Assembly (NCBI RefSeq): GCF_954871325.1
Contig: NC_088776.1
Span: 29,994,508-30,058,507 of the forward strand
Length of the DNA stretch: 64,000 bases
Source of the DNA: Gordionus sp. m RMFG-2023
Lineage: Eukaryota > Nematomorpha > Gordioida > Chordodea > Parachordodidae
Reading direction: 5' to 3'
In this document: positions 34,150-45,513 of the stretch, in pieces
Layout: each line of letters starts with the position of its first letter
How positions within the stretch are numbered: position 1 is the stretch's first letter
Made by a program: the position numbers and the translations under genes
Notes under the pieces: model-generated
What the model was told of the DNA's origin: nothing
Databases searched by the model: none
What the model saw: the letters and a program-made list of their open reading frames with translations, nothing else

Positions 34150-34530
34150 CATGTATACCCAGGATTTTTTTTATGAAGGGGGGGGACATTATTAAGTGCG
34201 TTTTCCCCATAAATTTTATTATAGATCTTTACATCCATATATTCTAGGCCTTTGACATGCGATTTTCATAAAAATAATTTTGGGTTTTCACTTTTTTATA
34301 AAAATGTTTTTTTTTAAAAAAAATTGAATTATAGCCGTTATCTTAAAAAGTTATTAACTTTTACTATTTTTTCTTTCAAATTCTTCCTTATAGTGATATA
34401 TTATATATATTTTTAGAGGAGAAAGAGTGAGGAGTATGAAGCAGGGAAATTTTTTATTAGCTTATAATGTTACAGACAAATTGGTAAAGGAGGGGAAGGC
34501 GATCCCCCCCCTCCCTTTGTTAACCGCCTG
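34150..34530. mobile_element. hAT-type nonautonomous element (MITE), 381 bp
   Basis: The 8-bp TSD TAATAAAG is perfect (34142-34149 and 34531-34538). The left end, CATGTATACCCAGGATTTT followed by a G run, and the right end, a C run followed by TTTGTTAACCGCCTG, match the two ends of the larger hAT at 39996-41521: GTATCCAGGATTTT with a G run, and CAGGCGCGTAACC. No ORF belongs to it; the 71-codon frame at 34023-34238 crosses its border. It is a deletion derivative of that hAT family or a close relative. Confidence 0.65.
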
Positions 34531-34979
34531 TAATAAAGTCAGAGCAATTAAAATATGATTCTATAATTTTCTGATTTATAAGAACTCTTTGAATAATTTC
34601 ATGTTAATTAACACGAGCATATAATGTTAAATCAAAATATATGAAAAAATATAATAAATAATGATCCCTTACAATAACTTCTTGCGTATTTCCGTGATTA
34701 AAATATTCGTGTATAATGGGTTCAACCTTAGCAGCTAACATGTGACGCTCAAGTTCTGGTATTGAAATTTCAGTGATAATATCTTGCTAAATTTTATAAT
34801 AAATATGAAAACAAATTATATTTCAAAAAGTAGAAGAAAGATCAAATATAAATTTGTAGATTTATCAAAATGTTTTTAAAACTATTAGATAGTTTTGACT
34901 TAGATTATAAACTTAAAATATAATATATATATATATTCTGATTAACATATACTAACAAGAGGAACAATGTGATCTTATA

Positions 34980-35670
34980 TACCCTTCATTTCACCCTATT
35001 TTTATGTGTGCTGAATCATAAGAAAAGTAATAAATTCTGATGGAGTGTCGAACTTTTTTAAAAAATCAAATGCGATTGGAATAAATGGAATGAAACAGTA
35101 TTATGAATTATAGATTCCGATGTTACCATAAAACTTAGGTTTTATATTTGATGTCCTATTTTATAACATTGCGGCGGGATGCAAGGTAACTTGTGAAGTT
35201 GTTTGATGATAATTCTGAACTTCGTCTTGGACAATAAAGAAATAATTTTCCAAAAAGTCAAAAATAATTAGATAGTGATTATTTTCTAAACTATTTTTAA
35301 GGTTATTGTGAAATAAACTCTATAGTTCACAAATAAATGAATGGCGTATGAGAATATTCATTTTATCGAAAAAATAATTAATAAATTCGTCTGAAAATTG
35401 AGAAATAGTTTCCAGCATTGTTCTACCCAAGGAGACTCACACTGCAAAAGCGCTATCATTTTTAAAGAAAATCTTTCTATGCATTCTTTAGGAGTGCCAA
35501 ACCAGGACACTGGCTACAGTTACCAAAATAGCAGGTGGATAACGAGGGATTTCAAGTCATTCTGTCTAATATTGCTAATATTTTCTCATCTTTCGTCAGC
35601 GTTGCTAATTCACAGCCTAAAATCATACAAATCCAAACATTATGCGTCTCTAGTCCACTGTAATACATAA
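34980..35670 (-). pseudogene. Orphan family 2 gene, decayed copy A
   Basis: Minus-strand frames read, in order: a start region ending LATLTKDEKILAILDRMT; STCYFGNCSQCPGLALLKNA; MLETISQFSDEFINYFFDK; LIRHSFICEL; LIIFDFLENYFFIVQDEVQN with a following HQTTSQVTLHP; and SESIIHNTVSFHLFQ. The same order (CxxGxCxxCPG; TLETIxxxxDEF; PHSF; DFSENYSFVVQDxxQ; SDCLKHDTVxxHLF) belongs, from memory, to an uncharacterised multicopy protein of cnidarians and arthropods. The copy at 51205-52045 supplies the later part. Function unknown; conserved acidic residues (DFxE, SD) allow a nuclease/transposase role, by inference only. Several stops and frame changes; not functional. Confidence 0.55.
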
Positions 35671-37187
35671 TTTTTGGTCTTAAATGACTAAATTTTGAAA
35701 ATCCTATTGTTATGTCAGAATTACTCTCCTTAACATGATTGCATATTTAATTAATAAATGTGATATTTATGCAATATTTAATCTATTTAGGATATAATAT
35801 TCTGTGTGGTTAATATAAATCAACAATAAAATTTTAAACTATCAAATTGAAATATACATGTGAGTCATTCCATATTAAATTGACCAAAAAACGATATTTT
35901 TAGACGACCATCTCTAAAATGAAGGAAACTTGACAAGATAGTTATCTATGCTGTATATTTTAGTAAAATCAAAATTTAAGAGCGCTAGCTGAATCAGATC
36001 CAAAGATATATGTCTTCAAAGTCGAAAATAGCCTAAGGCCATTTCCAGACAGAACGTTTTTCCAAAGCGGTTTTAAGGTAATGTTACCAGCAATCAATTT
36101 TTTATTTTCAAAAAAAATGTTAGCTTCTCGAATTAATTTTTTTTTATTATAATATAATATTTTTAAAAAAAACAATCTAGATCCCCATTTTTTTAAATCG
36201 TAAATAGAAAACAAACTGGTTTGATTTTAATAATGATCAAATGGCGTTTTGATATGTAGTTCCGGATTGTATTTTTTTAAATATTATTGTTGTAGCCGTT
36301 AGAAAAAAGAAGAAATAAATTTAATATAATATACTAAATGTCAGTCATTTTCTGATATGATAATTAATTTTTCCTTGGGGGTGGGAGTGGAAAGGAGTGA
36401 TCACATGGGGCTTTGGGGAAAGGAGAACAACAGACGTTTCTTTGTGTCTTTGGTGAGGAGAGATGGATGTCAGAAGCTTAATGATCTTAAAAATGAATAA
36501 TATGAAATAAGGTGGATCTTCACAATGTAATTTGTATAATTTTTGTATGAATTTTTATATTATGAATTTTAGTAAATAAAGAATTTGAAGGGGTTGTTAT
36601 AGTGGATTTGTTTCAGTACTGTTTAGATTAAATATTGACAGGGGTGAAAGTAAGGGGTGTACAATTATATTATACAAAAAAAATTAATTCTAGAATTTAA
36701 CATTTTTTTAGACAATAAAAAAAAATTGCTGTTAACATTACCTAAAACCCGCTTTGAAAAAACGTTCTGTCTGGAAATGGCTCATTATATCTTCTTTTTA
36801 AAGTCTGGACCGGTCTTTTTTTCTAAACATGTGTTTATGACGATTTTTGGTGGTTAATCAAAGTACTTAAAAAGAATGAAATTACTGAGAAGATAAATAT
36901 ATTTCTTTTTTTATCTTACTACGGAATATTATATCCTTCTTTTACCCCACAAGCGACATCAAAAAATAACGTTAGTAGATCTACAACAAAGACAAAATAT
37001 ACCTACAAATTATAGCCTCAGGAAATACTATAAATAGGCGTAAAATGGAATATAAGGGATATTTTTTTATAATATGTATATAAAATTTTAAAATATTTTT
37101 ATTTTACAATATAGCGTCCTAATAATAATCATATTTGTATGGGCTATCAGCTTGCATATCGCCTCAAGAGATCAAATTGGTTAAACT

Positions 37188-39272
37188 CAGGGGCGGATTG
37201 GCCATAAGACCCGGTGGGCATTTTGCCCACGAGGCCGCGAGAAAATGTCGATTTTTGAGGCCGATCAGAGGAAAATAACAAAATAGAGGCCGATTAGAAA
37301 AAAATTATTATTTTCACATTATTTTCTCTTATCATTTATTTATTTTTAATGATATCTCTATGATTTGAATATCACATTCCTTGAGAATTGTCATGTCGTT
37401 TACTATATTTTAATGCATAATATATCAATAACGTCGCTTGTCACTACACATTTACCACGTTCTTTTCTTTGTTTTTTTTTCAAATGAAGTAAAATGGCTT
37501 CTGTTTGAGAAGAGTAAAAGCTAAGTTTTGATTAATTTATTATAATATATTTTTATACATTGATTAATTGTAGAAATATTTATTGTTCTTTAATTCATTG
37601 AAATCAAATAAAATCCAGGTCGGTGAATCAGATAAAAGGATGGATGCTTGGGTGAAACAGAATAATTCATCTGGCCAAAATAAGTTGAGAAGGCTGCAAA
37701 AAATAGGTGAGATAAGGTGGTGGGCAAGTTAGATGGTTATATGGTAAAGACTTGCCCCCAATAATAATAAATGCACTTCAATTTATAATATAATAAATAA
37801 TTTGAGACAAAAACATAATTTATGTTAATTTAAGACTCTAAGTACAGCTATAATATATTTTGAAATTTTTAAAATAATAGGGCCACTGTCATATTTTTAA
37901 ACTAAAAAATTAGGTACTTTGTCAGCATGGAAAATGAAAGAAGATGCTATCGATTATTACATCGATTCAAAATAAAGCAATAAAATGGCTTCTATTTAAA
38001 TGAAACATTTTCATATTTATAGCTCCCGGAGAGTATCTGAGTATAAAATGCTCTGTAAAAAGATCGAATAGGACGAGCGAAGAGAATATATAGTGACAAA
38101 TGCCAAGATGAACGTCCTCAAGAATCGATTGACCTTTATAGGTTCGAACTATTTCGTCCTATAATTGATCAAATTATAAACAGCTTGTTGGAACTACTTT
38201 CTGCGAATTGAGAGCTTAGCTTGAATGTGCAATATTTGCATCCAAGACATTTTGATGAAATAAATAGTAAAGATTAAAGGAATTTCTGAAAAGGCCTTGG
38301 AAAAACTGGCACAATTAGCATATATATTGAGTTTCATAACGAATTATGTTCATTTGCCAGTGTATTCAAAGATTTGGTAGCAGAATTATAAATGAAACGG
38401 ACGATGATATCGCATGTACAAGTGAGGAGTCAAATGAAGAAGATGGAATATAACAAGTGTTTAATATGCGTGTATGAAATTCTTTCATGATACAATATAC
38501 ATACAATAGACACTAATTTATTTTTGCAAATGAATACATTTTAACTTTATCATTTACTCAGGTTAATTGCGAGAAAGCATTTAGTAAATTAAAAATTATA
38601 AAAATAAGCTGAGAGCTAATATTGACCCTTGACCAAGAAAAATTTGAAGCGTTTTTTAATGATGTCAGTTGAACGAGATTAGAGTAAATTGAACTTGAAG
38701 ATATTCTTGTATATTTGCGCAAAGGTTTATAATGAGAAATTTATTAACGTAAAAATTATTTCTTTTATTAGAATTTTATTAATATTATTTACAATATGGT
38801 CGGTACCTGATTTTATAAAAGTGCAGCAATTTTATTCTCTGTAATATTGTATAACTGCAATAATTTTATATTTATAATTAATTGATTTAATATATTGAGA
38901 ATGCATTTTCTTTATATTTAACATGTGATGTATGATTTGATTTTATAGTGCAATATCGTTGTAAATCTAATATAAAATAAATATTTTCAATTAATACTAT
39001 TTTATATAGGTAATGAATATGATTTTAGATGTGCATTTTTTTTAAATAAAATATATTATCGTATAATACTATTCTTTTTTTTACTAAAATGTAAAACGTT
39101 TGAGCTTATTTTCAAAAATAAGAAGTAATAAAAATCATGTAAATCAAAGAAGCTATTTAAGAGAACCTGGTCGAAGACTGGGCAAAATGGGGGTATGAGG
39201 GCGAAGCCGACATATAAATGAGGCCGCTATAAAAAATGCTAACGAGGCCGTAGCGTCGCCAGTCCGCCCCTG
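37188..39272 (+). mobile_element. hAT element (ZMYM1/ZBED-like transposase remnant), 2.1 kb
   Basis: TIRs CAGGGGCGGATTGGC (left) and, reversed, CAGGGGCGGACTGGC (right), with 14 of 15 identical. The flanking 8-bp repeats are GTTAAACT (37180-37187) and GTTATACT (39273-39280), with one difference. Inside on the plus strand are transposase pieces in family order: SSGQNKLRRLQKIGEIRWW (about 37660-37730), ESIDLYRFELFRPIIDQIIN (about 38120-38190) and CEKAFSKLKIIK with LDQEKFEAFF (about 38570-38670). Many breaks. The intervals between these pieces are AT-rich and give no coding. Confidence 0.75.
37640..38710 (+). pseudogene. hAT transposase remnant inside 37188-39272
   Basis: Pieces of the RNase-H-like core and the C-terminal dimerisation region are readable: RRLQKIGEIRWW corresponds to the 'L..TRWW' motif before the insertion domain, and CEKAFSKLKIIK to the ER-x-FS-x-L-x-x-IK motif. 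In CEKAF the usual ER is EK. The N-terminal finger region is not seen. Numerous stops and frame changes make it nonfunctional. Confidence 0.6.
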
Positions 39273-39995
39273 GTTATACTCAATGGATTTTTAAATTTTA
39301 ATACCAATACAATGAATATTTTTATCATATATATTATACGGTAATAATTTTTAAAATTTAACGCCATCTATATATATATTTTATAAATAAAAATAAATAA
39401 AATTGAAATAACAAAAATGGCTTTCGACTTTTTTGATTAAACAGTTAAATATGAAGGTATTAACATTTTAGTGAATATTAACATCCAAAAAATCCTTTCT
39501 CAACAATGTAAATATTTTATTTACCGAAAATCAGAAAATTTTTTTTTTTTATTTTAAATTTTTTAATATAGAATTTTTAAGGGTTATAAAATCATATATA
39601 AGCAGAATATGATTAATGCATTTAGCGATTTTAGACTTTGAAGGAGTATATCTTTAGATCTGGGTAGCTAGCGCTATAAAATTTCGATTTTAATAAAAAT
39701 TTACAACATAAATAACTAATATGCCAAGTTTCATTTTTGAGATGGTCATCCAAAACTGTTGATTTGTAATGAAATGACCCATGTGTAACATTAAAATAAT
39801 GGTAAACCGAACATTCGGAATCATAATTGGGATCATTTTTGTCAATATAGCAAGCATGATTCTCGTTACTATAATCTTCCCCAAATTTTCCCCAAGTCCC
39901 TTTTCCTCCAGCTCCACCTTTAAATAAATGATTAAAAAAAATAGTTAGCTTGCAAAATATTTAATTGAAAGGCGATCGTGTTTCTGCCTACCAGG

Positions 39996-41521
39996 CAGGC
40001 GCGTAACCAATGGGGGGGAAAGGGGGAAATTCCCCCCCCCATCGGAAATTTGACTATTTTCATAAATATCATTTTAAGCTAATAAAAATTTTACCCCTAC
40101 CCCCCAGACCCCCCCCCACCCCACCAATCAAAATTTTACAAATATTTGAATATCAATTTTCCAACATATTATTCAAATATATTAATAAAATGGAAAAATA
40201 TTTAGTCAAAGAGATTGAAATTAAACGATAATTTATAAATAAGGTTGAGCATGAAAAAAAAGTAATGTGTCGTTAGCAGCGATATCATTATTGAATTCAA
40301 TTGATCAATCAGAGTTTATCATTGCTGCTAGTTGCATCAATAAATTATTTTCCTATAGCTCACTACTTTGTAGAAATTTACAAAAACCAAATTTAGATTT
40401 GGTTCAGGTTATTGATTTGGCGGAAAATATACATGAACAGGTAGATACAATAAGAAGAATGAATGTAGACGTTGAATCGAAGGCTAAATTTTATGATATA
40501 ATACTAATTAAACCTCGTCTAGCACCTAGGCCATTATTGAGATGAAAATAAATATTGGCTCAACTGAAGAATATTATAAAATATCCATTTTCATCCCATT
40601 CTTAGATACTTTTTTATCGCAAATAAAAGTACGGGTTTTAGATAAAAAACAAGTTTTTAGCAATCTTCAAGTTTTATTACCCAAAGATCCTTCTTCATTT
40701 TCTAATGCCACTATTGGTAAAATTAAATATTTAGAAAAATTTTATTCCTATGAGATTGATACTGAAATAAATTTAATCAGTGAATTCGAATTGTGGTATA
40801 AATATTTATACGTTTAGCTATTTTACCTGAGCATGCTATTGATGCGCTCAATCGGTGTAAAGAAACCTTGGCTCAATTTCCTAATATTTCGAAGTTGTTT
40901 TATATTCTTGCATGTTTGCCTATTACAACATGTACGAATGAAAGGACTTTTTCCAACTTGAGAGGGTTGAAAACATATTTACGAAGTACTGAATCTCGGC
41001 TAAATGGGTTAGCTCTGTTAAATATACACAGAGATTTGGTTCCAACGACAAACGAAATAATTAAAAATCTTGTATTTGATAAGAAGTTAAAAAAAACTTG
41101 TTAATTTAATTATTTTCTAGTCAATATTTTAAACTATTATTAGTATTTTCAATAAAAAAATTATATTCTACTTATATTGTATGAGAATTTAAGCTGAGGC
41201 TAGTTTTTAAAGCAAATTTTATAAAAAAAATGACATTACACTTTATTTCAACTTTACATTTAAAAAAACATTATTAAATATAATATACCTATCTTGAAAT
41301 AATAAAAAAGAGGCTTGTAATATCCTATCCATAAGCACGAATTAGTAAATAATAGTTAAAAATAGAAAAATAATTAAATTATGAATAATTTAATAGAATA
41401 GCTAAATAAGACCCGGCCGTAGGCCGGGGAAAAGCTGGCCGAAGGCCAGGTAAAAGGGGTTTGGGGGAGAAGCCCCAAAATTTTTTTTCCCCCCTATAAG
41501 AAAATCCTGGATACGCCACTG
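39996..41521 (+). mobile_element. hAT element with complete ends, 1.5 kb
   Basis: The left end CAGGCGCGTAACCAATGGGG and the right end (reversed) CAGTGGCGTATCCAGGATTT are related TIRs. The 8-bp flanks are CTACCAGG (39988-39995) and CTACAAGG (41522-41529). The C-terminal half of a hAT transposase follows on the plus strand. A GC-rich hairpin region (GGCCGTAGGCCGG, GGCCGAAGGCC) at 41410-41445 recurs near 56070-56105 in another hAT. The N-terminal half of the transposase is deleted. Confidence 0.8.
40267..41104 (+). pseudogene. hAT transposase C-terminal half (P52rIPK/ZMYM1-like)
   Basis: Three consecutive frames cover the region. The first, 40267-40545, has LLCRNLQKPNLDLVQVIDLA and ends in RLAPRPLLR. 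The second, 40542-40817, has FIPFLDTFLSQIKVR. The third, readable from about 40814 to 41104, has the hAT dimerisation motif: LPITTCTNERTFSNLRGLKT, YLRSTESRLNGLALLNIHRD. This order matches the C-terminal part of hAT transposases related to the animal proteins P52rIPK and ZMYM1. Two frame changes separate the pieces, and the N-terminal DNA-binding part is absent. The conserved C-terminus is well preserved, so the copy is not very old. Confidence 0.82.
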
Positions 41522-41580
41522 CTACAAGGTTGTGGAAATAAAATTTTTCGATTAAATTTAATCATTAAATGTGCTACTTA

Positions 41581-41800
41581 CAGGGTTTCCCATTCAAAAA
41601 AGGAAAAGTTCCAATCATAAAATGAAAAGGTTCAATCAAAAAAGGAAAATTCCCAAAAAGAAAGTCCGATCAAAAAAGGAAAAGTGTCAAACAAAAAAAT
41701 TGTTTGGACCTTTTCCTTTTTTGATCGGACCTTTTCCTTTTATGATTGAAACTTTTACTTTTTTGATTGGGATTTTTCCTTTTTTGAATGGGAAACCCTG
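41581..41800. mobile_element. Hairpin MITE with TA target duplication, 220 bp
   Basis: The whole element folds on itself: CAGGGTTTCCCATTCAAAAA at the left is mirrored by TTTTTGAATGGGAAACCCTG at the right, and the inverted match continues to a centre near 41695 (CAAACAAAAAAATTGTTTG). TA lies on both sides (41579-41580 and 41801-41802), pointing to a Tc1/mariner-type mobiliser. Inside, a GATCAAAAAAGGAAAA-like word repeats about every 20-30 bp. The 78-codon frame crossing it is repeat-derived. Confidence 0.8.
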
Positions 41801-41802
41801 TA

Positions 41803-43313
41803 ATTGATCTGCTATCCTACTATATTATATACCTTTTTAATATTTTCAATGTTTGTTTTAACAATAGCAAAGATACCAGTCACAAATAATGAGGAATCAA
41901 AAATAATGGGAAGCACATCATAAATGTTGGAGAATCACAAACGGCAGTGAGATGAAATGCATTCAACAAAAAAATTAGGGATGTACCAAATTAAATATTG
42001 AATAGGATCGGATAGATATTTCGCGTTTTCAAAAAATATAGGATCGGGTTGATAGTATTTATATATAAAATTCTCTGCATTTCAATCATGCTATATAACT
42101 TTTAAATCTCGGAGATTTTGAAATATTAATGATGAAACCTATATCATTTTTTTTGCTTTGTCAATAGAAATTAAAGTTATTCAATCAGTTTAGTAGCTGA
42201 AATTATAATACTAGAGTTACTAACCAAATAAACAAAAAAATGGCTGCACACCAAAACAAAAACTACTATACCGGTTTTTAATTATTTATTACCATAATAG
42301 TTCATTATAATTCCGTAATTATTTGTTTAACCCCTTTATGAAAAAGGAGTTAATATTATAAAATATGACGCTGTTTTAAGCAAAGTTGGCAAAAATTTTG
42401 GAGCACTAACTTGCTTCATAGGTAGAGTTTATTGTTTCCATTGGCTTGTAAGCCGAAATTAAAATAAGCATATTGTAATTTATTTTTAAATAGTATTAAT
42501 CCAAATATTCACCTAAAATTCAAAAAATATAAAAAATAATTTAATGTCCGAGCTAGCCTATAAATGGTTAACATTGATAAAACTATTTTGAAGGAATTGG
42601 TTGATATGTTGGTCCATTTTAAAGAATTGGTGAGCAATTGGAGGTCAATTTATAACCCACTTAACTTTATATTTATTTATGGAAAATAAATAATGAATTC
42701 TAGATAAGATGAATTATTTTTAACATAATTGGTAAAATAAAAAAGTTAAATACATATATATATGAAAAAATAAGCATGGGTCCCTATTTCATTCGTTAAC
42801 CTATTGAATCCAAATAAAAAATGAAGATATTATCACAGGAGTTTCACAATGAAATAAATAAAAAAAAGGACTTTCCACATGATTTAATAATGATGGAAAA
42901 ATCATAATTGTCATGCGATAATAGTACCTGGAGAGTAGTGAATTAATCAATTTACTCAATTAAAATATGTAGGTAAGCTCAAATGTATTAAATGTCATTT
43001 TTCTTATGGGCAAAAACAATTTAATTTTAATAAATTTTATAGAGCCAAAAAAAGTAAAACTACGTTTTCTGAGTGGTAGGATGGGATATCAGACCATCCT
43101 AATCATGTGAATAACTATATTCCTATTTGGAAGAATCTTTGGACCTGAATGGTGATTGAGAACTATTGTAGAAAAAGGGAGAAAGCAAGTATAAAATTAA
43201 TCCTATCTCTGTAAGTAATATTTCATAAACTTGTATATTTATTTGTTTTGTATATTAAGATATCCTAAGTTGGCTCGCTTGCAGGGGTTATTGCTTCAAA
43301 TTTGGCAGGGGAA
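41803..43313. other. AT-rich interval, no gene seen
   Basis: No domain, RNA gene or terminal repeat can be supported. A TAGGGATGTACCAAATT word near 41977 is similar to GTGTA-type element ends seen elsewhere, without a partner. Confidence 0.5.
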
Positions 43314-43824
43314 CTTTTATATATTGGAATTCCATATCAAATCAACCAAGGTGACTTCAATTTTTCTTAAATTTTACATACTGGTTGTATATACAATAAC
43401 TAAGAAAAAAATGAAATTTTACCTTCCAACACTGTTAACCCGCTAAGATATGGGCATAAAGCGTGAAAAATGGTACATTTTTGACAAAATGCACCTCATT
43501 TATTTTCATATATCTCGAGAAATAATTATGTTAGGGAAATAATTATGTTAGGGAAATAATTTAAGTTTTATAATGAGCTTAATAATAGTTCTTTAACATG
43601 ACATAAAATTAAATTTAATACGATTAATGTCGATAACAGTATATATAAATCCGGAAATAGCCATAGAAAAAAAGGTATTTTTTTCAATTTTTTTTTATAT
43701 GGATATCACACCACACTGCTTTATATATGTACAAAATCCTAGCCTGAGATGAACATAGCTCTAGGTGTTATGACTTTTTATATGTTTAAAATTGTTCAAA
43801 TTTAACATAAATATATATCATCAT

Positions 43825-44157
43825 TTTTTAAGTGTAAACTGGATACCCATAGTTGATATTGAATTGTATTAAACGATAGAATAAGTATAACAAAATACTA
43901 TTTAAATTATTCAAAATTTCTTTATTTCATAAAATTATATAATTATTATTTCTTCTTTTTTCATAAATTTAACAAAAATTTTTCAATGAATTAATTTTAC
44001 AAAAATATATATTTTCAAAAAAATATATTATTATAATAATAATTATTATTTTTTTACATTAAATAATAATAATTTTTTTCCTCCAATCAGATGTCTACAA
44101 TCCATCTGATTGACATTTGAGGCTTATATATATACATTTTTTTAACATACTAAGACA
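43825..44157 (-). repeat. 3' LTR (sense) of the Ty3/Gypsy element
   Basis: 333 bp, starting TGTCTTAGTATG in sense orientation. Matches 49949-50281 with about two substitutions and no length difference. Confidence 0.92.
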
Positions 44158-45513
44158 TGTCACCCCTTTATGGGTCAACGACATTCTTCACCATTAAATA
44201 TAATATTTAATATATATTTTGAAAAATATTATATTATTAATTATGTTGTTATAATAAGAGAATTTTCTTCTTTAGAATGTATTCATAAGGAAAAATACGG
44301 ATATCCAGTTGTCCCTTTTTACTCCATATTTATATACTCTTGAGCTTGATTACTAGTTGTACCGATAATCATCATGCGATTGCAGGCTTGACTCGAATAA
44401 CGATAGTCAGCATTTAATCGTTGGCATGATCTGAATAACGCTGGCCCTCCATAACATCAATTGAAACGACCGAAAATTTTTCCCGAATTGTCTTCTCACT
44501 TTTGTGAATCCCATTGGTTCAATCACAAGGTCAAAGTTTATAGTCTTAGTTCAACCATAAGGTCAAAGTTTATAGTCTCTTTATTGTCTAACACAATTTG
44601 AATCTTTTTTCTTTATACCATAGCAACATCAAAGTAAACCGTCCGTGAAAACAAAAAAAACATAACTTTCTTTTTCTTTTTCCACTGACCATCCATCACA
44701 AAAATTTACATTTTTTATTCTTTACTTTCCTTGAAAAAAAAAACAACTGCTCGGTATATAACATAATCATAAACGATTCCCTCGTTATACCATTTAATTA
44801 CTTATATTATACTCCTATCACTCTACAATGAGGATACTCGAGTATATAAAATAATCAATAAATTAATAAAATACTTTCCTCCGATGGACTTTAATACCAT
44901 GTAACCGAAAGCATAAATTACCAAAACACCCCCAGTTGTTCAGTATTCAACTAATTCATTAAGTTATATAATTTTGTTTTGTAATCCACTAATTTTATCA
45001 ATTACGTGATTATTTAAATAACCAAAGGAATCTCTTCCTTCAAGGGAAAACAAAAAAAAATTGTCTTTGCCCTTCAATACCCCGAGACTCAATTATAATC
45101 CCGTATAATTATAGGATGTTGAGTTCTCCCTCCGAAATATAAAAATCCCTTCATTTTCCAGGCCTTTCATAGTTTCAATTAAGCATCCTCTAATGGATTC
45201 CATTAACACTTAATCCCAAAGAAGCCTACCCCTATCTTTATGATAGTATCTTACTCCCAATACTACGCAAGTATCGTTATCAGAGTATCCCAAAAGAATC
45301 AATATTTTTATTATTCACATTTAACATATTATGTTATATGATTCCAATAATCTAAGATTCTGGAAAAATAATCAGATAAGATTAATATTTAAGCATTTTC
45401 ATATTATCTTTATCCTTTCTTACTTTCTCCTAACCTTACGTGATCATTATGTCTGATTACCGTAATTCCATTTATTAGCAAAATTTCATTTAATTTGGAA
45501 CCAAGGTTTTCTA
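44158..45513 (-). other. Ty3/Gypsy 3' untranslated interval
   Basis: About 1.35 kb between pol and the 3' LTR without recognisable coding on either strand; no envelope-type gene is seen. A purine-rich run (AAAGGGGTGACA in sense) directly precedes the LTR and is the likely polypurine tract. Confidence 0.6.

Larger units (their letters stand above)
35853..39786. mobile_element. Long-TIR element of the GTCATT-ended group, interrupted by a hAT
   Basis: The left arm from 35853 (ACATGTGAGTCATTCCATAT) and the right arm ending at 39786 (reverse: ACACATGGGTCATTTCATTA) are diverged inverted copies over about 180 bp. Shared words include GACCATCTC, AAATGAA, AGCGCTAGC and CTTCAAAGTC. A segment of the left arm (36000-36150) also recurs inverted at about 36660-36780. 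A hAT (37188-39272) sits inside. No coding region is recognised in what is left. The terminal CATTCCATAT motif resembles the end of the element at 43314-52804. TSD not resolved. Confidence 0.5.

Noticed and set aside
35398-35670. 90-codon plus-strand ORF
   Set aside because: It is antisense to orphan-family-2 copy A.
40010-40231. Pro-rich 73-codon ORF at the hAT left end
   Set aside because: It arises from the C-run of the terminal repeat and subterminal sequence. Transposase similarity starts only after about 40267.
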